From a virus, in the IMG/VR virus record IMGVR_UViG_3300025102_000047, positions 1 to 51,468 of that record: 51,468 bases of DNA; one strand, written 5' to 3'. The notes beneath the pieces were generated by a model. The model had not been told where the DNA came from. It saw nothing but the letters and a program-made list of their open reading frames with translations, and searched no databases. The stretch's first letter is position 1; each line of letters opens with the position of its first letter. Below are positions 16,910 through 23,958 of the stretch, one piece after another. The translations under genes were made by a program, and so were the position numbers.

Positions 16910-17374
16910 ATGATTAATGTCATAACTGGTACTAAAGGTGCCAACAAGGGTAAAACTATCCAAGTAAGTAAAGACCCAAAGATAGGGTTTGTAACTGTTC
17001 AATCAGAGACAGATGTCTTACGTAATGGCTGGTTTGATACCAAGAAGCTTACTACTAATGTACGTGGTCCAATTGAAAAGCTCCAAAAGATAGGAGACTG
17101 GCAAGATTATGTGCAGGGTGGTAAGATTATTGTGGTGGAATCACTCACACCAATCAATAGCTCTGATAAGTCTCAAGGACTTAAATTAGCAGGGGAAACA
17201 GGAGTAGTGTGTATGAAAGACGGAAGTCCTATCTACAGACAAACTGAATTCACCAAAGAGCCAAGTGCTCACAACGTCTATATTCAACACACTAATATAG
17301 ATGAAATACGCAAAGCTAATGGCATTGAAACTAAAGCAGTAGCTTTAGAAGACTATGTAAAGCAACAAGCGTAA
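16910..17374 (+). CDS. Early conserved protein, paralog of the 20810 gene (154 aa)
   Basis: First gene of the plus-strand arm. Residues about 75-140 (GGKIIVVESLTPINSSDKSQ, LAGETGVVCMKDGSPIYRQT) align with the gene at 20810 (GKIIVRESLEPFSKNDPDRD, KAGDTGIICAVQGQPIYRKT), and both end this block with a helix containing KEANG or RKANG. The predicted fold is beta-rich; an OB-like nucleic acid-binding role is only a guess. An intrinsic terminator follows within 8 nt, so this gene is probably made as a short abundant early transcript from the control region upstream. Confidence 0.7.
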   Translation: MINVITGTKGANKGKTIQVSKDPKIGFVTVQSETDVLRNGWFDTKKLTTNVRGPIEKLQKIGDWQDYVQGGKIIVVESLTPINSSDKSQGLKLAGETGVVCMKDGSPIYRQTEFTKEPSAHNVYIQHTNIDEIRKANGIETKAVALEDYVKQQA

Positions 17375-17381
17375 TCTAATT

Positions 17382-17412
17382 AGGGAGAGTGTAACAGCTC
17401 TCCCTTTTTTTT
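17382..17412 (+). terminator. Intrinsic terminator after the first early gene
   Basis: AGGGAGAG-TGTAACAG-CTCTCCCT is a perfect 8-bp GC-rich stem running into eight T residues. It isolates the first early gene from the next. Confidence 0.88.
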
Positions 17413-17447
17413 AACTTAAAGCTGGAGAGCATCGTACTCACTATATT

Positions 17448-17732
17448 ATGGAGTATTTCAAAGGACATAGAAAAGTGCAAATGGATAAGCACTTGTATAA
17501 AATGCATCACAAGATAAAACTAAAGCTTGATGCTATCTGCTTAGAGGCAGGAGATTTAAATGTAGAAGAGTTTATGCAAGTGTATGAATCTCTCAAACAA
17601 GATGTTTATAGTTTTGTGGAGGAAAGAGATGACTTCTACAAAAAGAATCCAAACGTAGGTAAAATACCTCTAACAGGTATTAACCGTAACTTCCAAGAAG
17701 ATATGATTAATGATATGGATGTGGGATTATGA
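17448..17732 (+). CDS. Hypothetical early protein (94 aa)
   Basis: The 94-residue protein is helical and charged (MEYFKGHRKVQMDKHLYKMH, FMQVYESLKQDVYSFVEERD). No motif is recognised. It overlaps the next small gene by ATGA. Lying between two terminators, it forms a two-gene early unit with 17729. Confidence 0.55.
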   Translation: MEYFKGHRKVQMDKHLYKMHHKIKLKLDAICLEAGDLNVEEFMQVYESLKQDVYSFVEERDDFYKKNPNVGKIPLTGINRNFQEDMINDMDVGL

Positions 17733-17854
17733 AACAGAAACCAATAGGAAAGGTACATCTAAAAGGTATCAATGATAAAGCATACGCTAAGTATAAAGCT
17801 AAGCAAGATGCTAAACCAAAACATTCTAATAACCTATGGCTACATTTGTCATAG
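17729..17854 (+). CDS. Small basic protein (41 aa)
   Basis: The ATG overlaps the preceding TGA stop (ATGA). The product MKQKPIGKVHLKGINDKAYA continues KYKAKQDAKPKHSNNLWLHL and Ser. It is strongly basic. Its last codons form the stem of the terminator at 17831, so coding and termination signals overlap. Function unknown. Confidence 0.5.
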   Translation: MKQKPIGKVHLKGINDKAYAKYKAKQDAKPKHSNNLWLHLS

Positions 17855-17863
17855 GTTTTTTTT
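17831..17863 (+). terminator. Intrinsic terminator overlapping the end of the 41-aa gene
   Basis: AACCTATG and CATAGGTT form a perfect 8-bp stem with an 11-nt loop, followed by eight T residues. Confidence 0.8.
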
Positions 17864-17947
17864 ATTAAGCGGAATGTTACAGACCTTAACTAAATTCTAC
17901 TGTTATCTCTGTTAGTTGTTGTGCATAGTACTGCATTTTAGTTAAAG

Positions 17948-17980
17948 TTTGCGTGCTGTCTGCTCCCCAGCTATGTTTTG
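17948..17980 (+). promoter_or_regulatory. Bacteroidota-type promoter
   Basis: TTTG at 17948 is followed after 20 nt by TATGTTTTG, close to the Bacteroidota primary-sigma consensus (TTTG, 19-21 nt, TAnnTTTG). It would start a transcript near 17985 towards the genes at 18358 and beyond, with a leader of some 370 nt. Confidence 0.55.
17962..17973 (+). repeat. Intergenic 12-mer copy 3 (GCTCCCCAGCTA)
   Basis: This copy lies inside the promoter spacer and -7 region at 17948-17980. The related copy at 16514 suggests that the element belongs to a promoter class used twice. Confidence 0.5.
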
Positions 17981-17995
17981 CTACTATTATCTAGA

Positions 17996-18028
17996 TAAAT
18001 TGTTAATTGTTGTGGTAAATTGTTAATT
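17996..18028 (+). repeat. Direct repeat TAAATTGTTAATT, two copies
   Basis: Exact 13-mers at 17996-18008 and 18016-18028 are 20 nt apart, two helical turns, just downstream of the promoter at 17948. An operator or iteron-like protein site would fit. Confidence 0.5.
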
Positions 18029-18357
18029 ATGCACGTGTGTGTGTCAATAGTACATCTCAAATCCCACATAATACCACCTTTTACCACTTGATAAAAATAA
18101 TTACATCTTATAATATTAATATAGCTAACATCAATAACTAGAGCAATGAGTCAAGCAATACCACTTACTATTCTGAAATAGTGTAAGCCATTGGACAACT
18201 AAGACATGATACACATGTATAGTTAGTCAACACTTAGATCTAAGGGATCTACATTAAGATGGATAAGCACTCTAGTTATATGTTAGTCTCTTCCTCTATA
18301 GGATAAGAGCCATATTACCCGCAATATTGCAATCAACCACTAATATACTAAATCGTT

Positions 18358-18540
18358 ATGTCAAATAATATATCAGAATTACAAGTGCTTAAATCTAATG
18401 CAGGTTATTACGTAGGTCGTACAGAGAATGGTATGCCTTATAGCCGTCAATCAGACTATTTTAGAGATAGAATAGATGCTGAAAAAGCATATACTATAAT
18501 AGCCACCTTTGGCAAAAAAAATCCATTAATAAATTTTTAA
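18358..18540 (+). CDS. Hypothetical protein (60 aa)
   Basis: The 60-residue product MSNNISELQVLKSNAGYYVG contains a beta hairpin and a helix (YFRDRIDAEKAYTIIATFGK). No family is recognised. It starts the second early transcription unit and is 15 nt from the next gene. Confidence 0.5.
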   Translation: MSNNISELQVLKSNAGYYVGRTENGMPYSRQSDYFRDRIDAEKAYTIIATFGKKNPLINF

Positions 18541-18555
18541 ATAAAGCTAATAAGT

Positions 18556-18840
18556 ATGAAAATAAAAGTAATTAAACCAGAACAATTCGTGACATGGGGT
18601 AATGCTATAGGCATTGTCTTATACAGTAGAGAACAAGATGCTACTGTAAACTTCTTCACAGCTGATATGGAATGCAGTCGTGTTAAAAGAGAAGAACTAG
18701 GTTCGCCATCATTGGTTGAGCTTAAATTAGAATTACAAAGTAATAACTCGTTAAGATATATTGCTAAAGAAAACTATTTAATAACCGTAACTGAAGACAT
18801 GGGGATAGAGTATCTCAAGTATGCTAACAGTTACAACTAA
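18556..18840 (+). CDS. Hypothetical protein (94 aa)
   Basis: A 94-residue alpha/beta protein (MKIKVIKPEQFVTWGNAIGI, VNFFTADMECSRVKREELG). No motif is recognised. It lies in series with the 60-residue gene and the small lipoprotein that follows. Confidence 0.5.
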   Translation: MKIKVIKPEQFVTWGNAIGIVLYSREQDATVNFFTADMECSRVKREELGSPSLVELKLELQSNNSLRYIAKENYLITVTEDMGIEYLKYANSYN

Positions 18841-18852
18841 ATTTAAACACTC

Positions 18853-19014
18853 ATGAAAAAAACAATTTATTTATTATTGGCTCTATTTCTTTTAGGGCCA
18901 ATTCTTACATCGTGTGGTTCAAGTAGAACCTGCAAGACAAAGAAATACAAGAAGAGCATGTACCAAAAGAAATGTTGGAGTGCTAAGAAACAACGTTATA
19001 CAAGATGCAGATGA
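18853..19014 (+). CDS. Small lipoprotein with basic, cysteine-containing tail (53 aa)
   Basis: MKKTIYLLLALFLLGPILTS is followed by CGSS: a signal peptide with Lys-Lys start, hydrophobic core and a lipobox Cys at residue 21. The mature part is only 33 residues, with 13 Lys/Arg and three more Cys. Bacteroidota lipoproteins have this form. It could sit in the envelope and act early in infection, for instance in superinfection exclusion, but that is a guess. Its stop overlaps the ATG of the next membrane protein (ATGA). A different, wrong frame covers the same place and lacks these features. Confidence 0.65.
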   Translation: MKKTIYLLLALFLLGPILTSCGSSRTCKTKKYKKSMYQKKCWSAKKQRYTRCR

Positions 19015-19337
19015 AAGATATATTAAGAAAGTTCATAAAAGTCTTATATGTAGTCATTGTACCAATAATGGCTATATGGAGCGCATCGTGGTATTACATA
19101 GTAATGGGACCTGATAGTCATGCATTTTTAGTTGTGTGTATGGTAGCTGTATTAGCATGTCTTAGTTCATTTCTATGCACAATTTATATGAATAAGGTAA
19201 AGGTACTACCCAAAACAACATTTGAGTTTGTGCCTATGATAGGTTTTGCTATAGGGATTGATAATGTAAGCTATAAAAATAACTCTGTAGTTATATTATT
19301 ACCTTTCATATTAATTGAATTTAAAAACCGTAAATAG
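19011..19337 (+). CDS. Membrane protein, three predicted segments (108 aa)
   Basis: I take the ATG at 19011, which overlaps the preceding lipoprotein stop as ATGA; an ATG two codons earlier (19005) is also possible. Hydrophobic segments are VLYVVIVPIMAIWSASWYYI, FLVVCMVAVLACLSSFLCTI and a weaker third one near the end (VVILLPFILIEF). No family is recognised. Together with the lipoprotein it forms an early envelope-directed pair. Confidence 0.55.
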   Translation: MKDILRKFIKVLYVVIVPIMAIWSASWYYIVMGPDSHAFLVVCMVAVLACLSSFLCTIYMNKVKVLPKTTFEFVPMIGFAIGIDNVSYKNNSVVILLPFILIEFKNRK

Positions 19338-19430
19338 CCAACATATGAGCCACTAACAATACCAGTAATATTATATATATAATAACACTAGGTATTAAGG
19401 CTAGGAACCGTGAGTGGTTTGAGAAGAGAA

Positions 19431-19471
19431 GGTCTCTACCTTTTTATCATACTTGTTTAAGGTATGAGACC
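19431..19471 (+). promoter_or_regulatory. Leader hairpin with a competing small hairpin
   Basis: GGTCTCTACCTT (19431-19442) pairs with AAGGTATGAGACC (19459-19471) with one bulged T, giving 12 bp. A smaller alternative, AAGGT-CTCT-ACCTT (19429-19442) followed by T residues, uses the same left arm. The two cannot form together, which resembles a terminator/antiterminator leader. The downstream gene starts at 19500. Confidence 0.4.
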
Positions 19472-19499
19472 TAACTCTTATAATAACAATTTTATAAAA

Positions 19500-20018
19500 A
19501 TGAAGAAAATAGAAATACCAAAGAAAGTAACAGCATCACTGTTAAGAGATTTAATAAGTGAAGCACCAATTAGAAACAAAGCAAATAGTAATTTAATATT
19601 TGATAAAATATTTAAAAGCCTTGATGAGTATCAGATATCAAGTATAATAACATTAATGTTATCAGAAGAACCTTATAAAGCTTTATCATTAAATGATTAT
19701 GTAATAGTTAGACCACCAAATTATCACAAAGGAGATAAATATGAAGAAGATGTTCTAAAAGATATTGGATTACTTCATAAATCAGGTAAGGTATATGGTA
19801 ATGTAATTGGAGATGGCTCTTGGAATGGTGATTTTGATCCACTATCTGCTAGAATTAAGGTACATCTGTTATATCATAATGCTGATAAAAAACTAGAAGT
19901 TTATGAAGATAGTTATAGTCCTTTTGAACTAAAACGTGTTTCTAAAAATTCAATTAAATATTATAATCCTAAGAAAGATGCCAAAACTAACACAGGAGTT
20001 GATCAGATCACATTATAA
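19500..20018 (+). CDS. Hypothetical early protein (172 aa)
   Basis: The start chosen is ATG at 19500 (MKKIEIPKKVTASLLRDLIS); an ATG at 19464 lies within the leader hairpin and adds an unlikely Asn-rich end. The first part is helical, the second beta-rich (VYGNVIGDGSWNGDFDPLSA, KIKVHLLYHNADKKLEVY). No family is recognised. It overlaps the following gene by 41 nt. Confidence 0.55.
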   Translation: MKKIEIPKKVTASLLRDLISEAPIRNKANSNLIFDKIFKSLDEYQISSIITLMLSEEPYKALSLNDYVIVRPPNYHKGDKYEEDVLKDIGLLHKSGKVYGNVIGDGSWNGDFDPLSARIKVHLLYHNADKKLEVYEDSYSPFELKRVSKNSIKYYNPKKDAKTNTGVDQITL

Positions 20019-20172
20019 ATCATGGAAGAATAAAGAGTCCATTAAATCAAGCTTTGGCTATACTATGAATGAGATGTATAATCTTAATGACATAGAGTTA
20101 GCTAAAGAAAGAGATGATAACTTTGCATTTCTAAGATTATTAAGAGATCATGTCTACAAAAATGAAACTTGA
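19978..20172 (+). CDS. Hypothetical protein (64 aa)
   Basis: I choose ATG at 19978 (MPKLTQELIRSHYKSWKNKE). Upstream in-frame sequence is an unlikely isoleucine-rich shadow of the previous gene. The product is helical and charged. It overlaps both neighbours, by 41 and 23 nt, as is usual here. Confidence 0.45.
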   Translation: MPKLTQELIRSHYKSWKNKESIKSSFGYTMNEMYNLNDIELAKERDDNFAFLRLLRDHVYKNET

Positions 20173-20407
20173 TAGATTTGGAATAGTAAAGCATATAGTG
20201 CTTACTGATCCAGAGATATCTATCCAAGCAAAGGGTTTGTATAGCGTATTATGTTGCTATGCAAATGCTAATAGAGTATGTTGGCCCTCATTAAGTACAC
20301 TAGCTGATGTCACTGACACAAGTCAATCATCAATCAAAAGGTACTTATTAGAGCTAAAAACTCACAATATAATACATAGAGAAGGAAGAAAGCTAAGAAT
20401 TATTTAA
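20150..20407 (+). CDS. Helix-turn-helix protein, HTH_36-like (85 aa)
   Basis: The order ISIQAKGLYSVLCCYANANR, then WPSLSTLADVTDTSQSSIKR, then YLLELKTHNIIHREG is the typical HTH_36 winged-helix layout seen in phage replication initiator and regulator proteins. The recognition helix is TSQSSIKRYLLEL. At 85 residues it is only the DNA-binding domain. It likely regulates early genes or marks an origin, but which site it binds is unknown. Confidence 0.7.
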   Translation: MSTKMKLDRFGIVKHIVLTDPEISIQAKGLYSVLCCYANANRVCWPSLSTLADVTDTSQSSIKRYLLELKTHNIIHREGRKLRII

Positions 20408-20501
20408 ACGTTAGCTATATTACTGCTGTTTATTTTTAATAAGGTCCATATATGAGCTATCTTGGATGAGTCAGAACGGATTGAATTGTTATCTTTACTA
20501 C

Positions 20502-20768
20502 ATGATAATTCAACTTCCCAATGGTCGCATCATAGAATGCTCATTAGAACAGTATCTTTCTCTATCAGATGAAGAATACAAAGAGCTTAATGGCCTTAGC
20601 TCTGCTTATACAAAGGAAGTGGGTGACCCATTTTACAATAGATTTTCTAAAACACAAGTGATAGATGAAATAAAAAGCCTCAATATAGAGGAGAACGAAC
20701 CAGCACTTGATGAAATAGATTCTTTTGAAAAATTAGATGACCCGTATTTCCATTCAGATGATGTTTAA
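20502..20768 (+). CDS. Conserved small acidic protein (88 aa)
   Basis: I choose ATG at 20502 (MIIQLPNGRIIECSLEQYLS LSDEEYKEL region) rather than 20466, because the extra N-terminus is uncharacteristic and because MIIQLPNGRII is a motif I recall from Bacteroidota phages. TATCTTTA lies just before this ATG (20490-20497), but without a clear -33 box. The C-terminus is acidic. Function unknown. Confidence 0.55.
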   Translation: MIIQLPNGRIIECSLEQYLSLSDEEYKELNGLSSAYTKEVGDPFYNRFSKTQVIDEIKSLNIEENEPALDEIDSFEKLDDPYFHSDDV

Positions 20769-20809
20769 TCATCAATAATTATTTATTCACACTTTTAAAA
20801 CTTAAAAAA

Positions 20810-21391
20810 ATGCAAAACAATAATGTAAACGTTGTGGCTGATGACATGAACAATGTTATCCGTCAATCACAGAACAATTCAGACTATGGTTTCATTAGAT
20901 TGGAACAACAAAGAACAGTATTTACTAATACAGGATGGGTAAAGGCAATGCCTATGTCTACTTTATTACATGGTACTATGGATTCTTTAGCTAGCTTAAA
21001 CTTAAATGTTGATAGTGAACTACCAGGTAAAATCATTGTAAGAGAGTCATTAGAGCCATTTAGTAAGAATGATCCTGACAGAGATTTAAAGAAAGCCGGA
21101 GATACAGGGATTATCTGTGCTGTACAAGGTCAACCTATTTATAGGAAAACATTTTTTGTAGCTGATATAACAGCTCAAGATGTATTAGTTGCTCATGATA
21201 ATGGAGATGCCATTAAAGAAGCTAATGGTACAACTAATAAAACTGTAAAAGCAACAGCAACACCAGCTGAAGCATTTGGATTACAAGATTCAGATGAAAT
21301 AGAAGCTGATAACACTCAAGAAGATGGTACTCCACCATTAGATGAAGTGGAAGAAGTAGTTGAAGAAACCGTTGAAAGTTTTGAACTATAA
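20810..21391 (+). CDS. Early conserved protein, paralog of the 16910 gene (193 aa)
   Basis: Residues about 75-140 match the first early gene (GKIIVRESLEPFSKNDPDRD, KAGDTGIICAVQGQPIYRKT, then KEANG). It differs by a longer N-terminus with HG-TMDSLASLN and by an acidic C-terminal tail (DEVEEVVEETVESFEL). Acidic tails of this sort occur in single-strand DNA-binding proteins, but no OB-fold signature is certain. A terminator follows 24 nt behind the gene, as after its paralog, which suggests high expression of each. Confidence 0.7.
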   Translation: MQNNNVNVVADDMNNVIRQSQNNSDYGFIRLEQQRTVFTNTGWVKAMPMSTLLHGTMDSLASLNLNVDSELPGKIIVRESLEPFSKNDPDRDLKKAGDTGIICAVQGQPIYRKTFFVADITAQDVLVAHDNGDAIKEANGTTNKTVKATATPAEAFGLQDSDEIEADNTQEDGTPPLDEVEEVVEETVESFEL

Positions 21392-21414
21392 AGTTAAATC
21401 ATGATCAATGAATT

Positions 21415-21449
21415 AGGGATGGCTATGTAAAAATAGCTGTCCCTTTTTT
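21415..21449 (+). terminator. Intrinsic terminator after the second paralog
   Basis: AGGGA-TG-GCTAT and ATAGC-TG-TCCCT form a 10-bp stem with one 2 x 2 internal loop, followed by six to seven T residues. Confidence 0.82.
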
Positions 21450-21491
21450 ATTATATACACTCACTTATTACTAATATTAAATCAAACAAGT

Positions 21492-22031
21492 ATGTTATCA
21501 AAGAAACAAATCCAAAAATTAGAACTCAGCAAAAAACAAGATCAATTAAGTAAGCGTAAAGAACGTTATGAATATCTAGGTATTCTAAATGAATATCAGT
21601 TACATCCACCTTCTATAATAAATAACTTTGAGTATTGTAAACTAAATCCATATCAACATTTTTTGTTTAAACGTGTACTACATGGTTTAAGAGTTTATAA
21701 ACCTGAAGAAGTTAAGAAACTACATTGGGATAAGAAAAGAAGAATTACTAAGGTATGGAAACGTGCTCAGAAAGAACTGAATGCATGGAAACAATATCTT
21801 TGTAATAAGAAAATAAATTTGTATCTTAGGAAGACTTTTAAATGTAGTCCTTTAGCCTTATATATAGCAAGTATACCAGCTGAAGAAACATTAGAAGATT
21901 ATACTAACACAATGACTTTCAAAGAATTAGGTATTACATATGAAGATATTGTACTAAAATTTATGTCATTGGGTTTATTACCTAAGAACTACTTTACTTT
22001 AGATCCTAATGGCTATCAGAAAAGCATCTAA
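21492..22031 (+). CDS. Hypothetical protein (179 aa)
   Basis: The 179-residue protein is basic and helical (KKQIQKLELSKKQDQLSKRK, KKLHWDKKRRITKVWKRAQK). It has no membrane segment. The high charge suggests nucleic acid binding, but no family is recognised. It overlaps the HNH gene by 23 nt. Confidence 0.55.
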   Translation: MLSKKQIQKLELSKKQDQLSKRKERYEYLGILNEYQLHPPSIINNFEYCKLNPYQHFLFKRVLHGLRVYKPEEVKKLHWDKKRRITKVWKRAQKELNAWKQYLCNKKINLYLRKTFKCSPLALYIASIPAEETLEDYTNTMTFKELGITYEDIVLKFMSLGLLPKNYFTLDPNGYQKSI

Positions 22032-22278
22032 AAAAATGGCTAAGGCTAACAATATGTACTCAAAACTACGTATTGAATATCTTAGTAATAATGGTATCTG
22101 TCATGCAAAGATACATCGTTGTACTTTGCATGCTACAGATATACATCATAAAAAAGGGCGTGGTGAGTATCATTTAGATACCTCAACATGGTTACCAGTA
22201 TGCAGAAATTGTCATATGTGGATAGAAGAAAATCCTTCTGATGCATATGAATTAGGTTTTTCACAATTAAGAAAATAA
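22009..22278 (+). CDS. HNH endonuclease-like protein (89 aa)
   Basis: The HNH core is seen as TDIHHKKGRGEYHLDTSTWL followed by PVCRNCHMWIEENP: the catalytic His pair, then the N/H-containing helix. A first Cys pair NGICHAKIHRC and the CRNC pair form the structural zinc site. At 89 residues it is a minimal HNH protein, not inside an intron. It may nick phage or host DNA, for example in recombination or packaging. Overlap with the gene before suggests operon membership, not a homing element. Confidence 0.75.
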   Translation: MAIRKASKKMAKANNMYSKLRIEYLSNNGICHAKIHRCTLHATDIHHKKGRGEYHLDTSTWLPVCRNCHMWIEENPSDAYELGFSQLRK

Positions 22279-22279
22279 G

Positions 22280-22390
22280 ATGGATAATAATCATAAACAT
22301 AAGTTATTTACATGGAGTATAATAATACTAATAACAGTACTAATATGGTACACAATAATCAAAAACGTACTATGTCTGATAGAGACATAG
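22280..22390 (+). CDS. Possible single-pass membrane microprotein (36 aa)
   Basis: ATG at 22280 opens MDNNHKHKLFTWSIIILITV LIWYTIIKNV, a hydrophilic head then one hydrophobic segment. It lies one base behind the HNH stop and overlaps the start region of the helicase in another frame. If real, the helicase may begin at 22372. Similar tiny membrane frames occur elsewhere in this arm. Confidence 0.45.
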   Translation: MDNNHKHKLFTWSIIILITVLIWYTIIKNVLCLIET

Positions 22391-23493
22391 TTCAAGCAGA
22401 TGCATTGTCTATAGCAGTGCAACATAAAAGATGTGGTCTAGGTATATCAATGGGAGTTGGTAAAACTAGAATTGCAATAAATCATTTACTAAAGAACTTT
22501 AATCCATTTATAAATGTTTTAGTAGCAGTACCAAAGAAATCTGTTATGAAGTCTTGGTATAATGAATTAGATAAGATGAATAATAATGTTTTAGCAGATG
22601 CAAATATAACATTAGAAGATCATATTACTTTTACTACATACTTATCACTTAATAAATGTAATCCAAATGATTATGATATTGTTTATTTAGATGAATGTCA
22701 TAGTTTAAAATTATCTCATGAAGCTTTTTTATCAAATTTTAAGGGTAAAATCTTAGGCCTTACAGGTACACCACCAAAGAGAAAAGCATCTGAAAAATGG
22801 TTGATGGTACAAAAGTATTGTCCTATTAAGTATACTTTTGATATAGATGAAGCAACTGATTCTAATATACTAAATGATTATAAAATTATAGTACATGAAT
22901 TAGAACTATCAAAACTACCAACATTAAAGAAAAAAAATAAAGCTGGTGGCTTTTGGTATACATCAGAAGAGAAAGATTATAACTATGTTTTATCTAGAGT
23001 AGCAGCAGCCTCAACACCAAAGCAACAACAGTTTGCATATATAATGAGAATGCGTGCTCTTATGGATTATACAAGTAAAGAAAGCTATGTCAAAAGTATA
23101 TTAAAAAATGTCAATGCTAAATGTATTGTATTTGCCAACACTCAAAAGCAATCAGATAGAATATGTAAGCATAGTTATCATTCTGGTAATCCTAAATCAG
23201 AAGAGAACTTAGAATTGTTCTCTGATGGTAGAATTGATCAGTTATCTTGCGTGTTACAATTATCAGAAGGTGTTACAATTCCTAAGCTTAAAGCAGGAAT
23301 TATTATGCATGCTTATGGTAATGAACGTAAAACAGCACAAAGAATAGGTAGATTATTAAGATTAAATCCTAATGAGACAGCTACCTGTCACATTCTGTGT
23401 TACAAAGGTACACAAGATGAAAGATGGGTTGAACAGGCCTTAGATACATTTGATAATAATAAAATTAAATACTATAATCCACTAAAAAAATGA
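22312..23493 (+). CDS. Superfamily 2 DNA helicase/translocase
   Basis: The 393-residue protein carries SF2 motifs in order: motif I with Walker A GISMGVGKTRIAINHLL (about residues 43-60), Ia VAVPKKSVMKSW, motif II with YLDECHSL (DECH), motif III LGLTGTPPKR, then the second RecA domain with CIVFANTQKQSD, LSEGVTIPK and motif VI RIGRLLRLNPNE. It is compact for a helicase of this group. It could act in replication restart, recombination or transcription-coupled steps. The start at 22312 gives an Asn-rich N-terminus; ATG 22372 (MSDRDIVQADALSIAVQHKR) is an equally good start and avoids a larger overlap with the membrane microprotein. Confidence 0.85.
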   Translation: MEYNNTNNSTNMVHNNQKRTMSDRDIVQADALSIAVQHKRCGLGISMGVGKTRIAINHLLKNFNPFINVLVAVPKKSVMKSWYNELDKMNNNVLADANITLEDHITFTTYLSLNKCNPNDYDIVYLDECHSLKLSHEAFLSNFKGKILGLTGTPPKRKASEKWLMVQKYCPIKYTFDIDEATDSNILNDYKIIVHELELSKLPTLKKKNKAGGFWYTSEEKDYNYVLSRVAAASTPKQQQFAYIMRMRALMDYTSKESYVKSILKNVNAKCIVFANTQKQSDRICKHSYHSGNPKSEENLELFSDGRIDQLSCVLQLSEGVTIPKLKAGIIMHAYGNERKTAQRIGRLLRLNPNETATCHILCYKGTQDERWVEQALDTFDNNKIKYYNPLKK

Positions 23494-23564
23494 AAATAAT
23501 TCCAATGATGTTTCTGTTAGCTTTATTAATGCTAACAATAAGCATAATAAACAAAAAAGAATAA
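23490..23564 (+). CDS. Possible single-pass membrane microprotein (24 aa)
   Basis: ATG overlaps the helicase stop (ATGA). The product MKIIPMMFLLALLMLTISII ends NKKE: one hydrophobic segment with a basic end. It exactly fills the gap to the next gene, which is 2 nt away. Confidence 0.4.
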   Translation: MKIIPMMFLLALLMLTISIINKKE

Positions 23565-23566
23565 TT

Positions 23567-23818
23567 ATGGGTAGAATGAAAGAACTATTTATGGAACAAC
23601 AGCAAAACTCTGAATATCGTGGAGCACATGATGCTATGATACACGGTCTTGCTAGAACATCAGTTGAAGAATTTATTCCTGATATTGAACATGTTTGTCC
23701 TAATTGCTATGGTAAAAATAAATTACATAGTATGATTAGGAGTGAAACAGAAGCTGAATGTTTAGACTGCGGTCAAGAATTTATAATTATAGAAAAAAAT
23801 ACACTTAGATTTAAATAA
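23567..23818 (+). CDS. Zinc-ribbon protein (83 aa)
   Basis: The C-terminal half contains HVCPNCYGKNKLHSMIRSE and AECLDCGQEFIII, a CxxC...CxxC zinc ribbon of the transcription-factor or topoisomerase type. The N-terminal half is helical. It is translationally coupled to the next gene (TAATG). A role in nucleic acid binding is likely; no family name can be given. Confidence 0.65.
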   Translation: MGRMKELFMEQQQNSEYRGAHDAMIHGLARTSVEEFIPDIEHVCPNCYGKNKLHSMIRSETEAECLDCGQEFIIIEKNTLRFK

Positions 23819-23958
23819 TGACAATAAAAGAAATGAGAAATCAAATGATAGGTGTTGCACTTAAAAGATCTAAAACTAAATTAGAAGCTGCAGAACTATT
23901 AGGAATAACAGAAAAAACATTATATAACTATTTAAAAGAAATAAAAAATGGGAAGTAA
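23818..23958 (+). CDS. Fis-type helix-turn-helix microprotein (46 aa)
   Basis: ATG shares its A with the stop of the zinc-ribbon gene. The product MTIKEMRNQMIGVALKRSKT continues KLEAAELLGITEKTLYNYLK and EIKNGK. The second part is a clear Fis/HTH_8 helix-turn-helix (A-AELLGI-EKTLYNYLK), as at the C-terminus of NtrC-like activators. Here it stands alone, so it would be a tiny DNA-binding regulator or recombination cofactor. It overlaps the next gene by 11 nt. Confidence 0.7.
   Translation: MTIKEMRNQMIGVALKRSKTKLEAAELLGITEKTLYNYLKEIKNGK

Larger units (their letters stand above)
17864..18357 (+). promoter_or_regulatory. Second early intergenic region (about 500 nt)
   Basis: No gene is supported. 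It carries the words TTGTTGTG (17916, 18007), GTACTGCAT (17928) and GCTCCCCAGCTA (17962) also found in the region 16373-16909. It further holds a promoter at 17948-17980, a 13-nt direct repeat, the perfect palindrome CTTAGATCTAAG (18233-18244) and a hairpin CTCTTCCT/AGGATAAGAG around 18287-18308. Two frames of 11 and 15 codons (18146, 18260) are too short to support. A long leader or a non-coding RNA is possible. Confidence 0.5.

Noticed and set aside
18914-19114. 66-codon plus-strand frame across the small lipoprotein
   Set aside because: The lipoprotein frame 18853-19014 has a complete signal peptide and couples to the next gene; this frame has neither.
19464-19499. Upstream ATG for the gene at 19500
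   Set aside because: It lies inside the leader hairpin and would add a 12-residue Asn-rich end with no support.
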